64,000 nt of DNA from Antitrichia curtipendula (lineage: Eukaryota > Streptophyta > Bryopsida > Hypnales > Leucodontaceae): contig OX579637.1 of NCBI GenBank assembly GCA_951230915.1, forward strand, positions 15,314,001 through 15,378,000, written 5' to 3'. Within the stretch, counting starts at the first letter, position 1. Each line of letters starts with the position of its first letter. This document shows positions 1-11,961 of the stretch, in pieces. The notes beneath the pieces were generated by a model that was not told the origin of the DNA, ran no database searches, and saw nothing but the letters and a program-made list of their open reading frames with translations. Position numbers and translations under genes: made by a program.

Positions 1-620
1 ATGACATTTGATGTTTGACACCATTAAAGTACAGATTGGACCTTATTCTCTATTTTTTGGAATTGACGTGCGATTGGATTGCAATTACATATCAAATTAG
101 TATTTGTGGGCATTTAAGTACTTGAGGGTAACTATTTGCAACTTCTACGATTTGTACGAAGTCTCTTTCAAAATGAAATTCTATGACATTTGATGTTTGA
201 CACCATTAATGTACAGGTTGCACTTATTCTATATTCTTTTGAATGGACGTGCGATTGGATTGCAATTACATATCAAATTAGTATTTGTGGGCATTCAAGT
301 ACTTGAGGGTAACTATTTGCAACTTCTACGATTTGTGTGAAGTCTCTTTCAAAATGAAATTCTATGACATTTGATGTTTGACACCATTAATGTACAGGTT
401 GCACTTATTCTATATTATTTTGAATGGACGTGCGATTGGATTGCAATTACATATCAAATTAGTATTTGTGGGCATTTAAGTACTTGAGGGTAACTATTTG
501 CAACTTCTACGATTTGTACGAAGTCTCTTTCAAAATGAAATTCTATGACATTTGATGTTTGACACCATTAATGTACAGGTTGCACTTATTCTATATTCTT
601 TTGAATGGACGTGCGATTGG

Positions 621-628
621 ATTGCAAT
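621..628. other. Conserved 8 bp palindrome ATTGCAAT (representative copy)
   Basis: ATTGCAAT (unit bases 77-84) is its own reverse complement. The core TTGCAA recurs at bases 135-140, 57 bp later in the same unit. Both are kept in nearly all units, including those with GATTCGATTG and GGCTTGC in front. The few GCATTTACATATC units (3885, 6241, 9141, 12585) break the first. No function can be assigned. Confidence 0.6.
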
Positions 629-684
629 TACATATCAAATTAGTATTTGTGGGCATTTAAGTACTTGAGGGTAACTATTTGCAA

Positions 685-704
685 CTTCTACGATTTGTAC
701 GAAG
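685..704. other. Imperfect inverted repeat CTTCTAC...GTACGAAG (representative copy)
   Basis: In domain I units CTTC pairs with GAAG and TAC with GTA around the loop GATTT, leaving one unpaired C: seven base pairs with a one-base bulge. Units with CTTGTACGATTTGTGTGAAG, the main form further right, lose most of this pairing. It may be incidental to the variant pattern. Confidence 0.5.
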
Positions 705-708
705 TCTC

Positions 709-721
709 TTTCAAAATGAAA
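709..721. other. Tail dyad TTTCA-NNN-TGAAA (representative copy)
   Basis: This perfect 5 bp inverted repeat with a 3 base centre lies at unit bases 165-177. It recurs in most units. The centre is AAA in most of the array, AAC in the CTGTTTCAAACTG units (from about 23.9 kb) and GAA in the TTTCAGAATG units (from about 52.2 kb), while both arms are unchanged in all three forms. In GTTTCC units the outer arm base is altered (CTTCA). A protein-binding or structural role is possible but not shown. Confidence 0.7.
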
Positions 722-3081
722 TTCTATGACATTTGATGTTTGACACCATTAATGTACAGGTTGCACTTATTCTATATTCTTTTGAATGGACGTGCGATTG
801 GATTGCAATTACATATCAAATTAGTATTTGTGGGCATTTAAGTACTTGAGGGTAACTATTTGCAACTTCTACGATTTGTACGAAGTCTCTTTCAAAATGA
901 AATTCTATGACATTTGATGTTTGACACCATTAATGTACAGGTTGCACTTATTCTATATTCTTTTGAATGGACGTGCGATTGGATTGCAATTACATATCAA
1001 ATTAGTATTTGTGGGCATTTAAGTACTTGAGGGTAACTATTTGCAACTTCTACGATTTGTACGAAGTCTCTTTCAAAATGAAATTCTATGACATTTGATG
1101 TTTGACACCATTAATGTACAGGTTGCACTTATTCTATATTCTTTTGAATGGACGTGCGATTGGATTGCAATTACATATCAAATTAGTATTTGTGGGCATT
1201 TAAGTACTTGAGGGTAACTATTTGCAACTTCTACGATTTGTACGAAGTCTCTTTCAAAATGAAATTCTATGACATTTGATGTTTGACACCATTAATGTAC
1301 AGGTTGGACCTTATTCTGTATTCTTTTGAATGGACGTGCGATTGGATTGCAATTACATATCAAATTAGTATTTGTGGGCATTGAAGTACTTGAGGGTAAC
1401 TATTTGCAACTTCTACGATTTGTACGAAGTCTCTTTCAAAATGAAATTCTATGACATTTGATGTTTGACACCATTAATGTACAGGTTGCACTTATTCTAT
1501 ATTCTTTTGAATGGACGTGCGATTGGATTGCAATTACATATCAAATTAGTATTTGTGGGCATTTAAGTACTTGAGGGTAACTATTTGCAACTTCTACGAT
1601 TTGTACGAAGTCTCTTTCAAAATGAAATTCTATGACATTTGATGTTTGACACCATTAATGTACAGGTTGGACCTTATTCTGTATTCTTTTGAATGGACGT
1701 GCGATTGGATTGCAATTACATATCAAATTAGTATTTGTGGGCATTTAAGTACTTGAGGGTAACTATTTGCAACTTGTACGATTTGTGTGAAGTCTCTTTC
1801 AAAATGAAATTCTATGACATTTGATGTTTGACACCATTAAAGTACAGATTGGACCTTATTCTCTATTTTTTGGAATTGACGTGCGATTGGATTGCAATTA
1901 CATATCAAATTAGTATTTGTGGGCATTTAAGTACTTGAGGGTAACTATTTGCAACTTCTACGATTTGTACGAAGTCTCTTTCAAAATGAAATTCTATGAC
2001 ATTTGATGTTTGACACCATTAATGTACAGGTTGCACTTATTCTATATTCTTTTGAATGGACGTGCGATTGGATTGCAATTACATATCAAATTAATATTTG
2101 TGGGCATTTAAGTACTTGAGGGTAACTATTTGCAACTTCTACGATTTGTACGAAGTCTCTTTCAAAATGAAATTCTATGACATTTGATGTTTGACACCAT
2201 TAATGTACAGGTTGCACTTATTCTATATTCTTTTGAATGGACGTGCGATTGGATTGCAATTACATATCAAATTAGTATTTGTGGGCATTTAAGTACTTGA
2301 GGGTAACTATTTGCAACTTCTACGATTTGTACGAAGTCTCTTTCAAAATGAAATTCTATGACATTTGATGTTTGACACCATTAATGTACAGGTTGGACTT
2401 ATTCTATATTCTTTTGAATGGACGTGCGATTGGATTGCAATTACATATCAAATTAGTATTTGTGGGCATTTAAGTACTTGAGGGTAACTATTTGCAACTT
2501 CTACGATTTGTACGAAGTCTCTTTCAAAATGAAATTCTATGACATTTGATGTTTGACACCATTAATGTACAGGTTGCACTTATTCTGTATTCTTTTGAAT
2601 GGACGTGCGATTGGATTGCAATTACATATCAAATTAGTATTTGTGGGCATTTAAGTACTTGAGGGTAACTATTTGCAACTTCTACGATTTGTACGAAGTC
2701 TCTTTCAAAATGAAATTCTATGACATTTGATGTTTGACACCATTAATGTACAGGTTGCACTTATTCTATATTCTTTTGAATGGACGTGCGATTGGATTGC
2801 AATTACATATCAAATTAGTATTTGTGGGCATTTAAGTACTTGAGGGTAACTATTTGCAACTTCTACGATTTGTACGAAGTCTCTTTCAAAATGAAATTCT
2901 ATGACATTTGATGTTTGACACCATTAATGTACAGGTTGCACTTATTCTATATTCTTTTGAATGGACGTGCGATTGGATTGCAATTACATATCAAATTAAT
3001 ATTTGTGGGCATTTAGGTACTTGAGGGTAACTATTTGCAACTTGTACGATTTGTGTGAAGTCTCTTTCAAAATGAAATTCT

Positions 3082-3805
3082 ATGACATTTGATGTTTGAC
3101 ACCATTAATGTACAGGTTGGACTTATTCTATATTCTTTTGAATGGACGTGCGATTGGATTGCAATTACATATCAAATTAGTATTTGTAGGCATTTAAGTA
3201 CTTGAGGGTAACTATTTGCAACTTGTACGATTTGTGTGAAGTTTCCTTCAAAATGAAATTCTATGACATTTGATGTTTGACACCATTAATATACAGGTTG
3301 GACTTATTCTATATTCTTTTGCATGGACGTGCGATTGGATTGCAATTACATATCAAATTAGTATTTGTGGGCATTTAAGTACTTGAGGGTAACTATTTGC
3401 AACTTGTACGATTTGTGTGAAGTTTCCTTCAAAATGAAATTCTATGACATTTGATGTTTGACACCATTAATATACAGGTTGGACTTATTCTATATTCTTT
3501 TGAATGGACGTGCGATTGGATTGCAATTACATATCAAATTAGTATTTGTGGGCATTTAAGTACTTGAGGGTAACTATTTGCAACTTCTACGATTTGTACG
3601 AAGTCTCTTTCAAAATGAAATTCTATGACATTTGATGTTTGACACCATTAATATACAGGTTGGACTTATTCTATATTCTTTTGAATGGACGTGCGATTGG
3701 ATTGCAATTATATATCAAATTAGTATTTGTGGGCATTTAAGTACTTGAGGGTAACTATTTGCAACTTCTACGATTTGTACGAAGTCTCTTTCAAAATGAA
3801 ATTCT
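3082..3805. repeat. Four-unit block with AATATACAGG / GCATGG / GTTTCC variants
   Basis: Units start at 3082, 3263, 3444 and 3625, all 181 bp. The first has TTTGTAGGC and a GAAGTTTCCTTC tail, the second has AATATACAGG with TTTTGCATGG, and the last two return to CTTCTACG...GTACGAAG tails. The first two units match the order seen at 17583-17944 and 19576-19937, more than 14 kb away. This makes the block an outlying relative of domain III. Confidence 0.9.
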
Positions 3806-6161
3806 ATGACATTTGATGTTTGACACCATTAATGTACAGGTTGCACTTATTCTATATTCTTTGGAATTGACGTGCGATTGGATTGCATTTACATATCAAA
3901 TTAATATTTGTGGGCATTTAGGTACTTGAGGGTAACTATTTGCAACTTGTACGATTTGTCTGAAGTCTCTTTCAAAATGAAATTCTATGACATTTGATGT
4001 TTGACACCATTAAATTACAGGTTGGACCTTATTCTGTATTCTTTTGAATGGACGTGCGATTGGATTGCAATTATATATCAAAGTAATATTTGTGGGCATT
4101 TAAATACTTGAGGGTAACTATTTGCAACTTGTACGATTTGTGTGAAGTCTCTTTCAAAATGAAATTCTATGACATTTGATGTTTGACACCATTAATGTAC
4201 AGGTTGGACTTATTCTATATTCTTTTGAATGGACGTGCGATTGGATTGCAATTACATATCAAATTAATATTTGTGGGCATTTAGGTACTTGAGGGTAACT
4301 ATTTGCAACTTGTACGATTTGTCTGAAGTCTCTTTCAAAATGAAATTCTATGACATTTGATGTTTGACACCATTAAAGTACAGGTTGGACCTTATTCTGT
4401 ATTCTTTTGAATGGACGTGCGATTGGATTGCAATTACATATCAAATTAGTATTTGTGGGCATTTAAGTACTTGAGGGTAACTATTTGCAACTTGTACGAT
4501 TTGTGTGAAGTCTCTTTCAAAATGAAATTCTATGACATTTGATGTTTGACACCATTAAAGTACAGAGTGGACCGTATTCTCTATTTTTTGGAATTGACGT
4601 GCGATTGGATTGCAATTACATATCAAATTAATATTTGTGGGCCTTTAAATACTTGAGGGTAACTATTTGCAACTTGTACGATTTGTGTGAAGTCTCTTTC
4701 AAAATGAAATTCTATGACATTTGATGTTTGACACCATTAATGTACAGGTTGCACTTATTCTATATTCTTTTGAATGGACGTGCGATTGGATTGCAATTAG
4801 ATATCAAATTAATATTTGTGGGCATTGAAGTACTTGAGGGTAACTATTTGCAACTTGTACGATTTGTACGAAGTCTCTTTCAAAATGAAATTCTATGACA
4901 TTTGATGTTTGACACCATTAATGTACAGGTTGCACTTATTCTATATTCTTTTGAATGGACGTGCGATTGGATTGCAATTACATATCAAATTAGTATTTGT
5001 GGGCATTTAAGTACTTGAGGGTAACTATTTGCAACTTCTACGATTTGTACGAAGTCTCTTTCAAAATGAAATTCTATGACATTTGATGTTTGACACCATT
5101 AATGTACAGGTTGCACTTATTCTATATTCTTTTGAATGGACGTGCAATTGGATTGCAATTACATATCAAATTAATATTTGTGGGCATTGAAGTACTTGAG
5201 GGTAACTATTTGCAACTTGTACGATTTGTGTGAAGTCTCTTTCAAAATGAAATTCTATGACATTTGATGTTTGACACCATTAATGTACAGGTTGCACTTA
5301 TTCTATATTCTTTTGAATGGACGTGCGATTGGATTGCAATTACATATCAAATTAGTATTTGTGGGCATTTAAGTACTTGAGGGTAACTATTTGCAACTTC
5401 TACGATTTGTACGAAGTCTCTTTCAAAATGAAATTCTATGACATTTGATGTTTGACACCATTAAAGTACAGGTTGCACTTATTCTATATTCTTTTGAATG
5501 GACGTGCGATTGGATTGCAATTACATATCAAATTAGTATTTGTGGGCATTTAAGTACTTGAGGGTAACTATTTGCAACTTGTACAATTTGTGTGAAGTCT
5601 CTTTCAAAATGAAATTCTATGACATTTGATGTTTGACACCATTAATGTACAGGTTGCACTTATTCTATATTCTTTTGAATGGACGTGCGATTGGATTGCA
5701 ATTACATATCAAATTAGTATTTGTGGGCATTTAAGTACTTGAGGGTAACTATTTGCAACTTCTACGATTTGTCTGAAGTCTCTTTCAAAATGAAATTCTA
5801 TGACATTTGATGTTTGACAGCATTAAAGTACAGGTTGCACTTATTCTATATTCTTTTGAATGGACGTGCGATTGGCTTGCAATTACACATCAAATTAATA
5901 TTTGTGGGCATTTAGGTACTTGAGGGTAACTATTTGCAACTTGTACGATTTGTGTGAAGTCTCTTTCAAAATGAAATTCTATGACATTTGATGTTTGACA
6001 CCATTAATGTACAGGTTGCACTTATTCTATATTCTTTTGAATGGACGTGCGATTGGATTGCAATTACATATCAAATTAGTATTTGTGGGCATTTAAGTAC
6101 TTGAGGGTAACTATTTGCAACTTCTACGATTTGTACGAAGTCTCTTTCAAAATGAAATTCT
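3806..6161. repeat. 13-unit higher-order repeat, copy 1 (2356 bp)
   Basis: This block is repeated in tandem at 6162-8517 with an offset of exactly 2356 bp. Shared rare markers are GCATTTACATATC (3885), ATCAAAGTAATATT, AGAGTGGACCGTATTC (about 4564), AATTAGATATC (about 4796), GTGCAATTGG (about 5143), TTGTACAATTTG (about 5580) and GACAGCATTAA (about 5816). The unit before 3806 and the unit after 8517 do not fit the pattern, so the repeat is exactly two copies long. Three of the 13 units are 182 bp. Confidence 0.95.
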
Positions 6162-8517
6162 ATGACATTTGATGTTTGACACCATTAATGTACAGGTTGC
6201 ACTTATTCTATATTCTTTGGAATTGACGTGCGATTGGATTGCATTTACATATCAAATTAATATTTGTGGGCATTTAGGTACTTGAGGGTAACTATTTGCA
6301 ACTTGTACGATTTGTCTGAAGTCTCTTTCAAAATGAAATTCTATGACATTTGATGTTTGACACCATTAAATTACAGGTTGGACCTTATTCTGTATTCTTT
6401 TGAATGGACGTGCGATTGGATTGCAATTATATATCAAAGTAATATTTGTGGGCATTTAAATACTTGAGGGTAACTATTTGCAACTTGTAGGATTTGTGTG
6501 AAGTCTCTTTCAAAATGAAATTCTATGACATTTGATGTTTGACACCATTAATGTACAGGTTGGACTTATTCTATATTCTTTTGAATGGACGTGCGATTGG
6601 ATTGCAATTACATATCAAATTAATATTTGTGGGCATTTAGGTACTTGAGGGTAACTATTTGCAACTTGTACGATTTGTCTGAAGTCTCTTTCAAAATGAA
6701 ATTCTATGACATTTGATGTTTGACACCATTAAAGTACAGGTTGGACCTTATTCTGTATTCTTTTGAATGGACGTGCGATTGGATTGCAATTACATATCAA
6801 ATTAGTATTTGTGGGCATTTAAGTACTTGAGGGTAACTATTTGCAACTTGTACGATTTGTGTGAAGTCTCTTTCAAAATGAAATTCTATGACATTTGATG
6901 TTTGACACCATTAAAGTACAGAGTGGACCGTATTCTCTATTTTTTGGAATTGACGTGCGATTGGATTGCAATTACATATCAAATTAATATTTGTGGGCCT
7001 TTAAATACTTGAGGGTAACTATTTGCAACTTGTACGATTTGTGTGAAGTCTCTTTCAAAATGAAATTCTATGACATTTGATGTTTGACACCATTAATGTA
7101 CAGGTTGCACTTATTCTATATTCTTTTGAATGGACGTGCGATTGGATTGCAATTAGATATCAAATTAATATTTGTGGGCATTGAAGTACTTGAGGGTAAC
7201 TATTTGCAACTTGTACGATTTGTACGAAGTCTCTTTCAAAATGAAATTCTATGACATTTGATGTTTGACACCATTAATGTACAGGTTGCACTTATTCTAT
7301 ATTCTTTTGAATGGACGTGCGATTGGATTGCAATTACATATCAAATTAGTATTTGTGGGCATTTAAGTACTTGAGGGTAACTATTTGCAACTTCTACGAT
7401 TTGTACGAAGTCTCTTTCAAAATGAAATTCTATGACATTTGATGTTTGACACCATTAATGTACAGGTTGCACTTATTCTATATTCTTTTGAATGGACGTG
7501 CAATTGGATTGCAATTACATATCAAATTAATATTTGTGGGCATTGAAGTACTTGAGGGTAACTATTTGCAACTTGTACGATTTGTGTGAAGTCTCTTTCA
7601 AAATGAAATTCTATGACATTTGATGTTTGACACCATTAATGTACAGGTTGCACTTATTCTATATTCTTTTGAATGGACGTGCGATTGGATTGCAATTACA
7701 TATCAAATTAGTATTTGTGGGCATTTAAGTACTTGAGGGTAACTATTTGCAACTTCTACGATTTGTACGAAGTCTCTTTCAAAATGAAATTCTATGACAT
7801 TTGATGTTTGACACCATTAAAGTACAGGTTGCACTTATTCTATATTCTTTTGAATGGACGTGCGATTGGATTGCAATTACATATCAAATTAGTATTTGTG
7901 GGCATTTAAGTACTTGAGGGTAACTATTTGCAACTTGTACAATTTGTGTGAAGTCTCTTTCAAAATGAAATTCTATGACATTTGATGTTTGACACCATTA
8001 ATGTACAGGTTGCACTTATTCTATATTCTTTTGAATGGACGTGCGATTGGATTGCAATTACATATCAAATTAGTATTTGTGGGCATTTAAGTACTTGAGG
8101 GTAACTATTTGCAACTTCTACGATTTGTCTGAAGTCTCTTTCAAAATGAAATTCTATGACATTTGATGTTTGACAGCATTAAAGTACAGGTTGCACTTAT
8201 TCTATATTCTTTTGAATGGACGTGCGATTGGCTTGCAATTACACATCAAATTAATATTTGTGGGCATTTAGGTACTTGAGGGTAACTATTTGCAACTTGT
8301 ACGATTTGTGTGAAGTCTCTTTCAAAATGAAATTCTATGACATTTGATGTTTGACACCATTAATGTACAGGTTGCACTTATTCTATATTCTTTTGAATGG
8401 ACGTGCGATTGGATTGCAATTACATATCAAATTAGTATTTGTGGGCATTTAAGTACTTGAGGGTAACTATTTGCAACTTCTACGATTTGTACGAAGTCTC
8501 TTTCAAAATGAAATTCT
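6162..8517. repeat. 13-unit higher-order repeat, copy 2 (2356 bp)
   Basis: This is the tandem partner of 3806-6161. The only difference I saw is CTTGTAGGATTTG (about 6487) where copy 1 has CTTGTACGATTTG. Such near-identity implies a recent duplication of the whole block (inference). The first units also resemble 9062 onward and 12506 onward, where the same GCATTTACATATC marker recurs. Confidence 0.95.
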
Positions 8518-11236
8518 ATGACATTTGATGTTTGACAGCATTAAAGTACAGGTTGGACCTTATTCTGTATTCTTTGGAATGGACGTGCGATTGGCTTGCA
8601 ATTACATATCAAATTAGTATTTGTGGGCATTTAAGTACTTGAGGGTAACTATTTGCAACTTGTACGATTTGTGTGAAGTCTCTTTCAAAATGAAATTCTA
8701 TGACATTTGATGTTTGACACCATTAATGTACAGGTTGCACTTATTCTATATTCTTTTGAATGGACGTGCGATTGGATTGCAATTACATATCAAATTAGTA
8801 TTTGTGGGCATTTAAGTACTTGAGGGTAACTATTTGCAACTTCTACGATTTGTACGAAGTCTCTTTCAAAATGAAATTCTATGACATTTGATGTTTGACA
8901 CCATTAATGTACAGGTTGCACTTATTCTATATTCTTTTGAATGGACGTGCGATTGGATTGCAATTACATATCAAATTAGTATTTGTGGGCATTTAAGTAC
9001 TTGAGGGTAACTATTTGCAACTTCTACGATTTGTGTGAAGTCTCTTTCAAAATGAAATTCTATGACATTTGATGTTTGACACCATTAATGTACAGGTTGG
9101 ACTTATTCTATATTCTTTGGAATTGACGTGCGATTGGATTGCATTTACATATCAAATTAATATTTGTGGGCATTTAGGTACTTGAGGGTAACTATTTGCA
9201 ACTTGTACGATTTGTCTGAAGTCTCTTTCAAAATGAAATTCTATGACATTTGATGTTTGACACCATTAAATTACAGGTTGGACCTTATTCTGTATTCTTT
9301 TGAATGGACGTGCGATTGGATTGCAATTATATATCAAATTAATATTTGTGGGCATTTAAATACTTGAGGGTAACTATTTGCAACTTGTAGGATTTGTGTG
9401 AAGTCTCTTTCAAAATGAAATTCTATGACATTTGATGTTTGACACCATTAATGTACAGGTTGGACTTATTCTATATTCTTTTGAATGGACGTGCGATTGG
9501 ATTGCAATTACATATCAAATTAATATTTGTGGGCATTTAGGTACTTGAGGGTAACTATTTGCAACTTGTACGATTTGTCTGAAGTCTCTTTCAAAATGAA
9601 ATTCTATGACATTTGATGTTTGACACCATTAAAGTACAGGTTGGACCTTATTCTGTATTCTTTTGAATGGACGTGCGATTGGATTGCAATTACATATCAA
9701 ATTAGTATTTGTGGGCATTTAAGTACTTGAGGGTAACTATTTGCAACTTGTACGATTTGTGTGAAGTCTCTTTCAAAATGAAATTCTATGACATTTGATG
9801 TTTGACACCATTAAAGTACAGATTGGACCTTATTCTCTATTTTTTGGAATTGACGTGCGATTGGATTGCAATTACATATCAAATTATTATTTGTGGGCCT
9901 TTAAATACTTGAGGGTAACTATTTGCAACTTGTACGATTTGTGTGAAGTCTCTTTCAAAATGAAATTCTATGACATTTGATGTTTGACACCATTAATGTA
10001 CAGGTTGCACTTATTCTATATTCTTTTGAATGGACGTGCGATTGGATTGCAATTACATATCAAATTAGTATTTGTGGGCATTTAAGTACTTGAGGGTAAC
10101 TATTTGCAACTTCTACGATTTGTACGAAGTCTCTTTCAAAATGAAATTCTATGACATTTGATGTTTGACACCATTAATGTACAGGTTGCACTTATTCTAT
10201 ATTCTTTTGAATGGACGTGCGATTGGATTGCAATTACATATCAAATTAGTATTTGTGGGCATTTAAGTACTTGAGGGTAACTATTTGCAACTTCTACGAT
10301 TTGTACGAAGTCTCTTTCAAAATGAAATTCTATGACATTTGATGTTTGACACCATTAATGTACAGGTTGCACTTATTCTATATTCTTTTGAATGGACGTG
10401 CGATTGGATTGCAATTACATATCAAATTAGTATTTGTGCGCATTTAAGTACTTGAGGGTAACTATTTGCAACTTCTACGATTTGTACGAAGTCTCTTTCA
10501 AAATGAAATTCTATGACATTTGATGTTTGACACCATTAATGTACAGGTTGCACTTATTCTATATTCTTTTGAATGGACGTGCGATTGGATTGCAATTACA
10601 TATCAAATTAATATTTGTGGGCATTTAGGTACTTGAGGGTAACTATTTGCAACTTGTACGATTTGTGTGAAGTCTCTTTCAAAATGAAATTCTATGACAT
10701 TTGATGTTTGACACCATTAATGTACAGGTTGCACTTATTCTATATTCTTTTGAATGGACGTGCGATTGGATTGCAATTACATATCAAATTAGTATTTGTG
10801 GGCATTTAAGTACTTGAGGGTAACTATTTGCAACTTCTACGATTTGTACGAAGTCTCTTTCAAAATGAAATTCTATGACATTTGATGTTTGACACCATTA
10901 ATGTACAGGTTGCACTTATTCTATATTCTTTTGAATGGACGTGCGATTGGATTGCAATTACATATCAAATTAGTATTTGTGGGCATTTAAGTACTTGAGG
11001 GTAACTATTTGCAACTTCTACGATTTGTACGAAGTCTCTTTCAAAATGAAATTCTATGACATTTGATGTTTGACACCATTAATGTACAGGTTGCACTTAT
11101 TCTATATTCTTTTGAATGGACGTGCGATTGGATTGCAATTACATATCAAATTAGTATTTGTGGGCATTTAAGTACTTGAGGGTAACTATTTGCAACTTCT
11201 ACGATTTGTACGAAGTCTCTTTCAAAATGAAATTCT
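8518..11236. repeat. 15-unit block, first copy (partner 3444 bp downstream)
   Basis: The block repeats at 11962-14680, offset 3444 bp (19 units). Shared markers: GACAGCATTAA (8534/11978), GCATTTACATATC (9141/12585), CTTGTAGGATTTG (about 9387/12831), TCAAATTATTATTTG (about 9885/13329) and TTTGTGCGCATTT (10439/13883). One early difference is TTAGTATTT at about 8616 against TTAATATTT in the partner. The homology ends within the 19-unit period, so four units (11237-11961) belong only to the spacer. Confidence 0.93.
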
Positions 11237-11961
11237 ATGACATTTGATGTTTGACAGCATTAAAGTACAGGTTGGACCTTATTCTGTATTCTTTTGAATG
11301 GACGTGCGATTGGCTTGCAATTACACATCAAATTAATATTTGTGGGCATTTAGGTACTTGAGGGTAACTATTTGCAACTTGTACGATTTGTGTGAAGTCT
11401 CTTTCAAAATGAAATTCTATGACATTTGATGTTTGACACCATTAATGTACAGGTTGCACTTATTCTATATTCTTTTGAATGGACGTGCGATTGGATTGCA
11501 ATTACATATCAAATTAGTATTTGTGGGCATTTAAGTACTTGAGGGTAACTATTTGCAACTTGTACGATTTGTGTGAAGTCTCTTTCAAAATGAAATTCTA
11601 TGACATTTGATGTTTGACACCATTAATGTACAGGTTGCACTTATTCTATATTCTTTTGAATGGACGTGCGATTGGATTGCAATTACATATCAAATTAGTA
11701 TTTGTGGGCATTTAAGTACTTGAGGGTAACTATTTGCAACTTCTACGATTTGTGTGAAGTCTCTTTCAAAATGAAATTCTATGACATTTGATGTTTGACA
11801 CCATTAATGTACAGGTTGCACTTATTCTGTATTCTTTTGAATGGACGTGCGATTGGATTGCAATTACATATCAAATTAGTATTTGTGGGCATTTAAGTAC
11901 TTGAGGGTAACTATTTGCAACTTGTACGATTTGTACGAAGTCTCTTTCAAAATGAAATTCT
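11237..11961. repeat. Four-unit spacer between the two 15-unit blocks
   Basis: It starts with a GACAGCATTAA / GGCTTGCAATTACACATC unit (182 bp), followed by three mixed GGTTGCACTTATT units. That first type recurs at 15587 and 17038 inside the 8-unit blocks, and similar GGCTTGC / ACACATC units occur within the 13-unit blocks. No counterpart follows the second 15-unit block. Confidence 0.9.

Larger units (their letters stand above)
545..725. repeat. Representative 181 bp monomer (domain I type)
   Basis: This typical unit has 59 G+C in 181 bases (32.6%). It contains four CpGs: two in GACGTGCG (unit bases 65-72) and two in the TACGATTTGTACG stretch. Short palindromes are ATTGCAAT (77-84), AAGTACTT (115-122), TTGCAA (78-83 and again 135-140) and the dyad TTTCA-AAA-TGAAA (165-177). 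GATTG is doubled at 71-80. Most variation between units falls at bases 27-42 (AATGTACAGG, AAAGTACAGA, AATATACAGG, AATGCACAGA), 51-64 (CTTTTGAATGG, TTTTTGGAATTG, CTTTTGCATGG), 74-100, 107-120 and 141-172. Four consecutive units, 545-1268, look identical. Confidence 0.97.
1..3081. repeat. Domain I: nearly homogeneous 181 bp monomers (17 units)
   Basis: There are seventeen units, four of them 182 bp (starts 1, 1269, 1632, 1814). Most carry GGTTGCACTTATT and the tail CTTCTACG...GTACGAAG. Units 1 and 1814 share the AAAGTACAGATTGGACC head, 1813 bp (ten units) apart, but the units between them do not repeat in a matching order, so I do not call a 10-unit HOR. Near-identity of neighbouring units suggests recent local amplification, which is an inference. 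Nothing other than satellite is present. Confidence 0.95.

Noticed and set aside
595..605. TATA-like promoter element (CTATATTCTTTT)
   Set aside because: It occurs in most units as part of AT-rich satellite, with no gene downstream; base composition explains it.
660..675. Telomere-like repeat (TTGAGGGTAAC)
   Set aside because: A single GAGGGTAA per unit is not in tandem and does not match any standard telomere repeat.
621..684. Monomer derived from an internal duplication of about 57 bp (TTGCAA at 78 and 135)
   Set aside because: Similarity beyond TTGCAA is weak when read by eye; it may be chance in an AT-rich unit.
9795..9980. 61-codon open frame starting TTG ATG TTT GAC
   Set aside because: It spans one satellite unit and ends in the next. 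It is open only because TTATTATTT replaces the usual TTAATATTT or TTAGTATTT stop near unit base 97. The start is TTG and the sequence is otherwise ordinary satellite.
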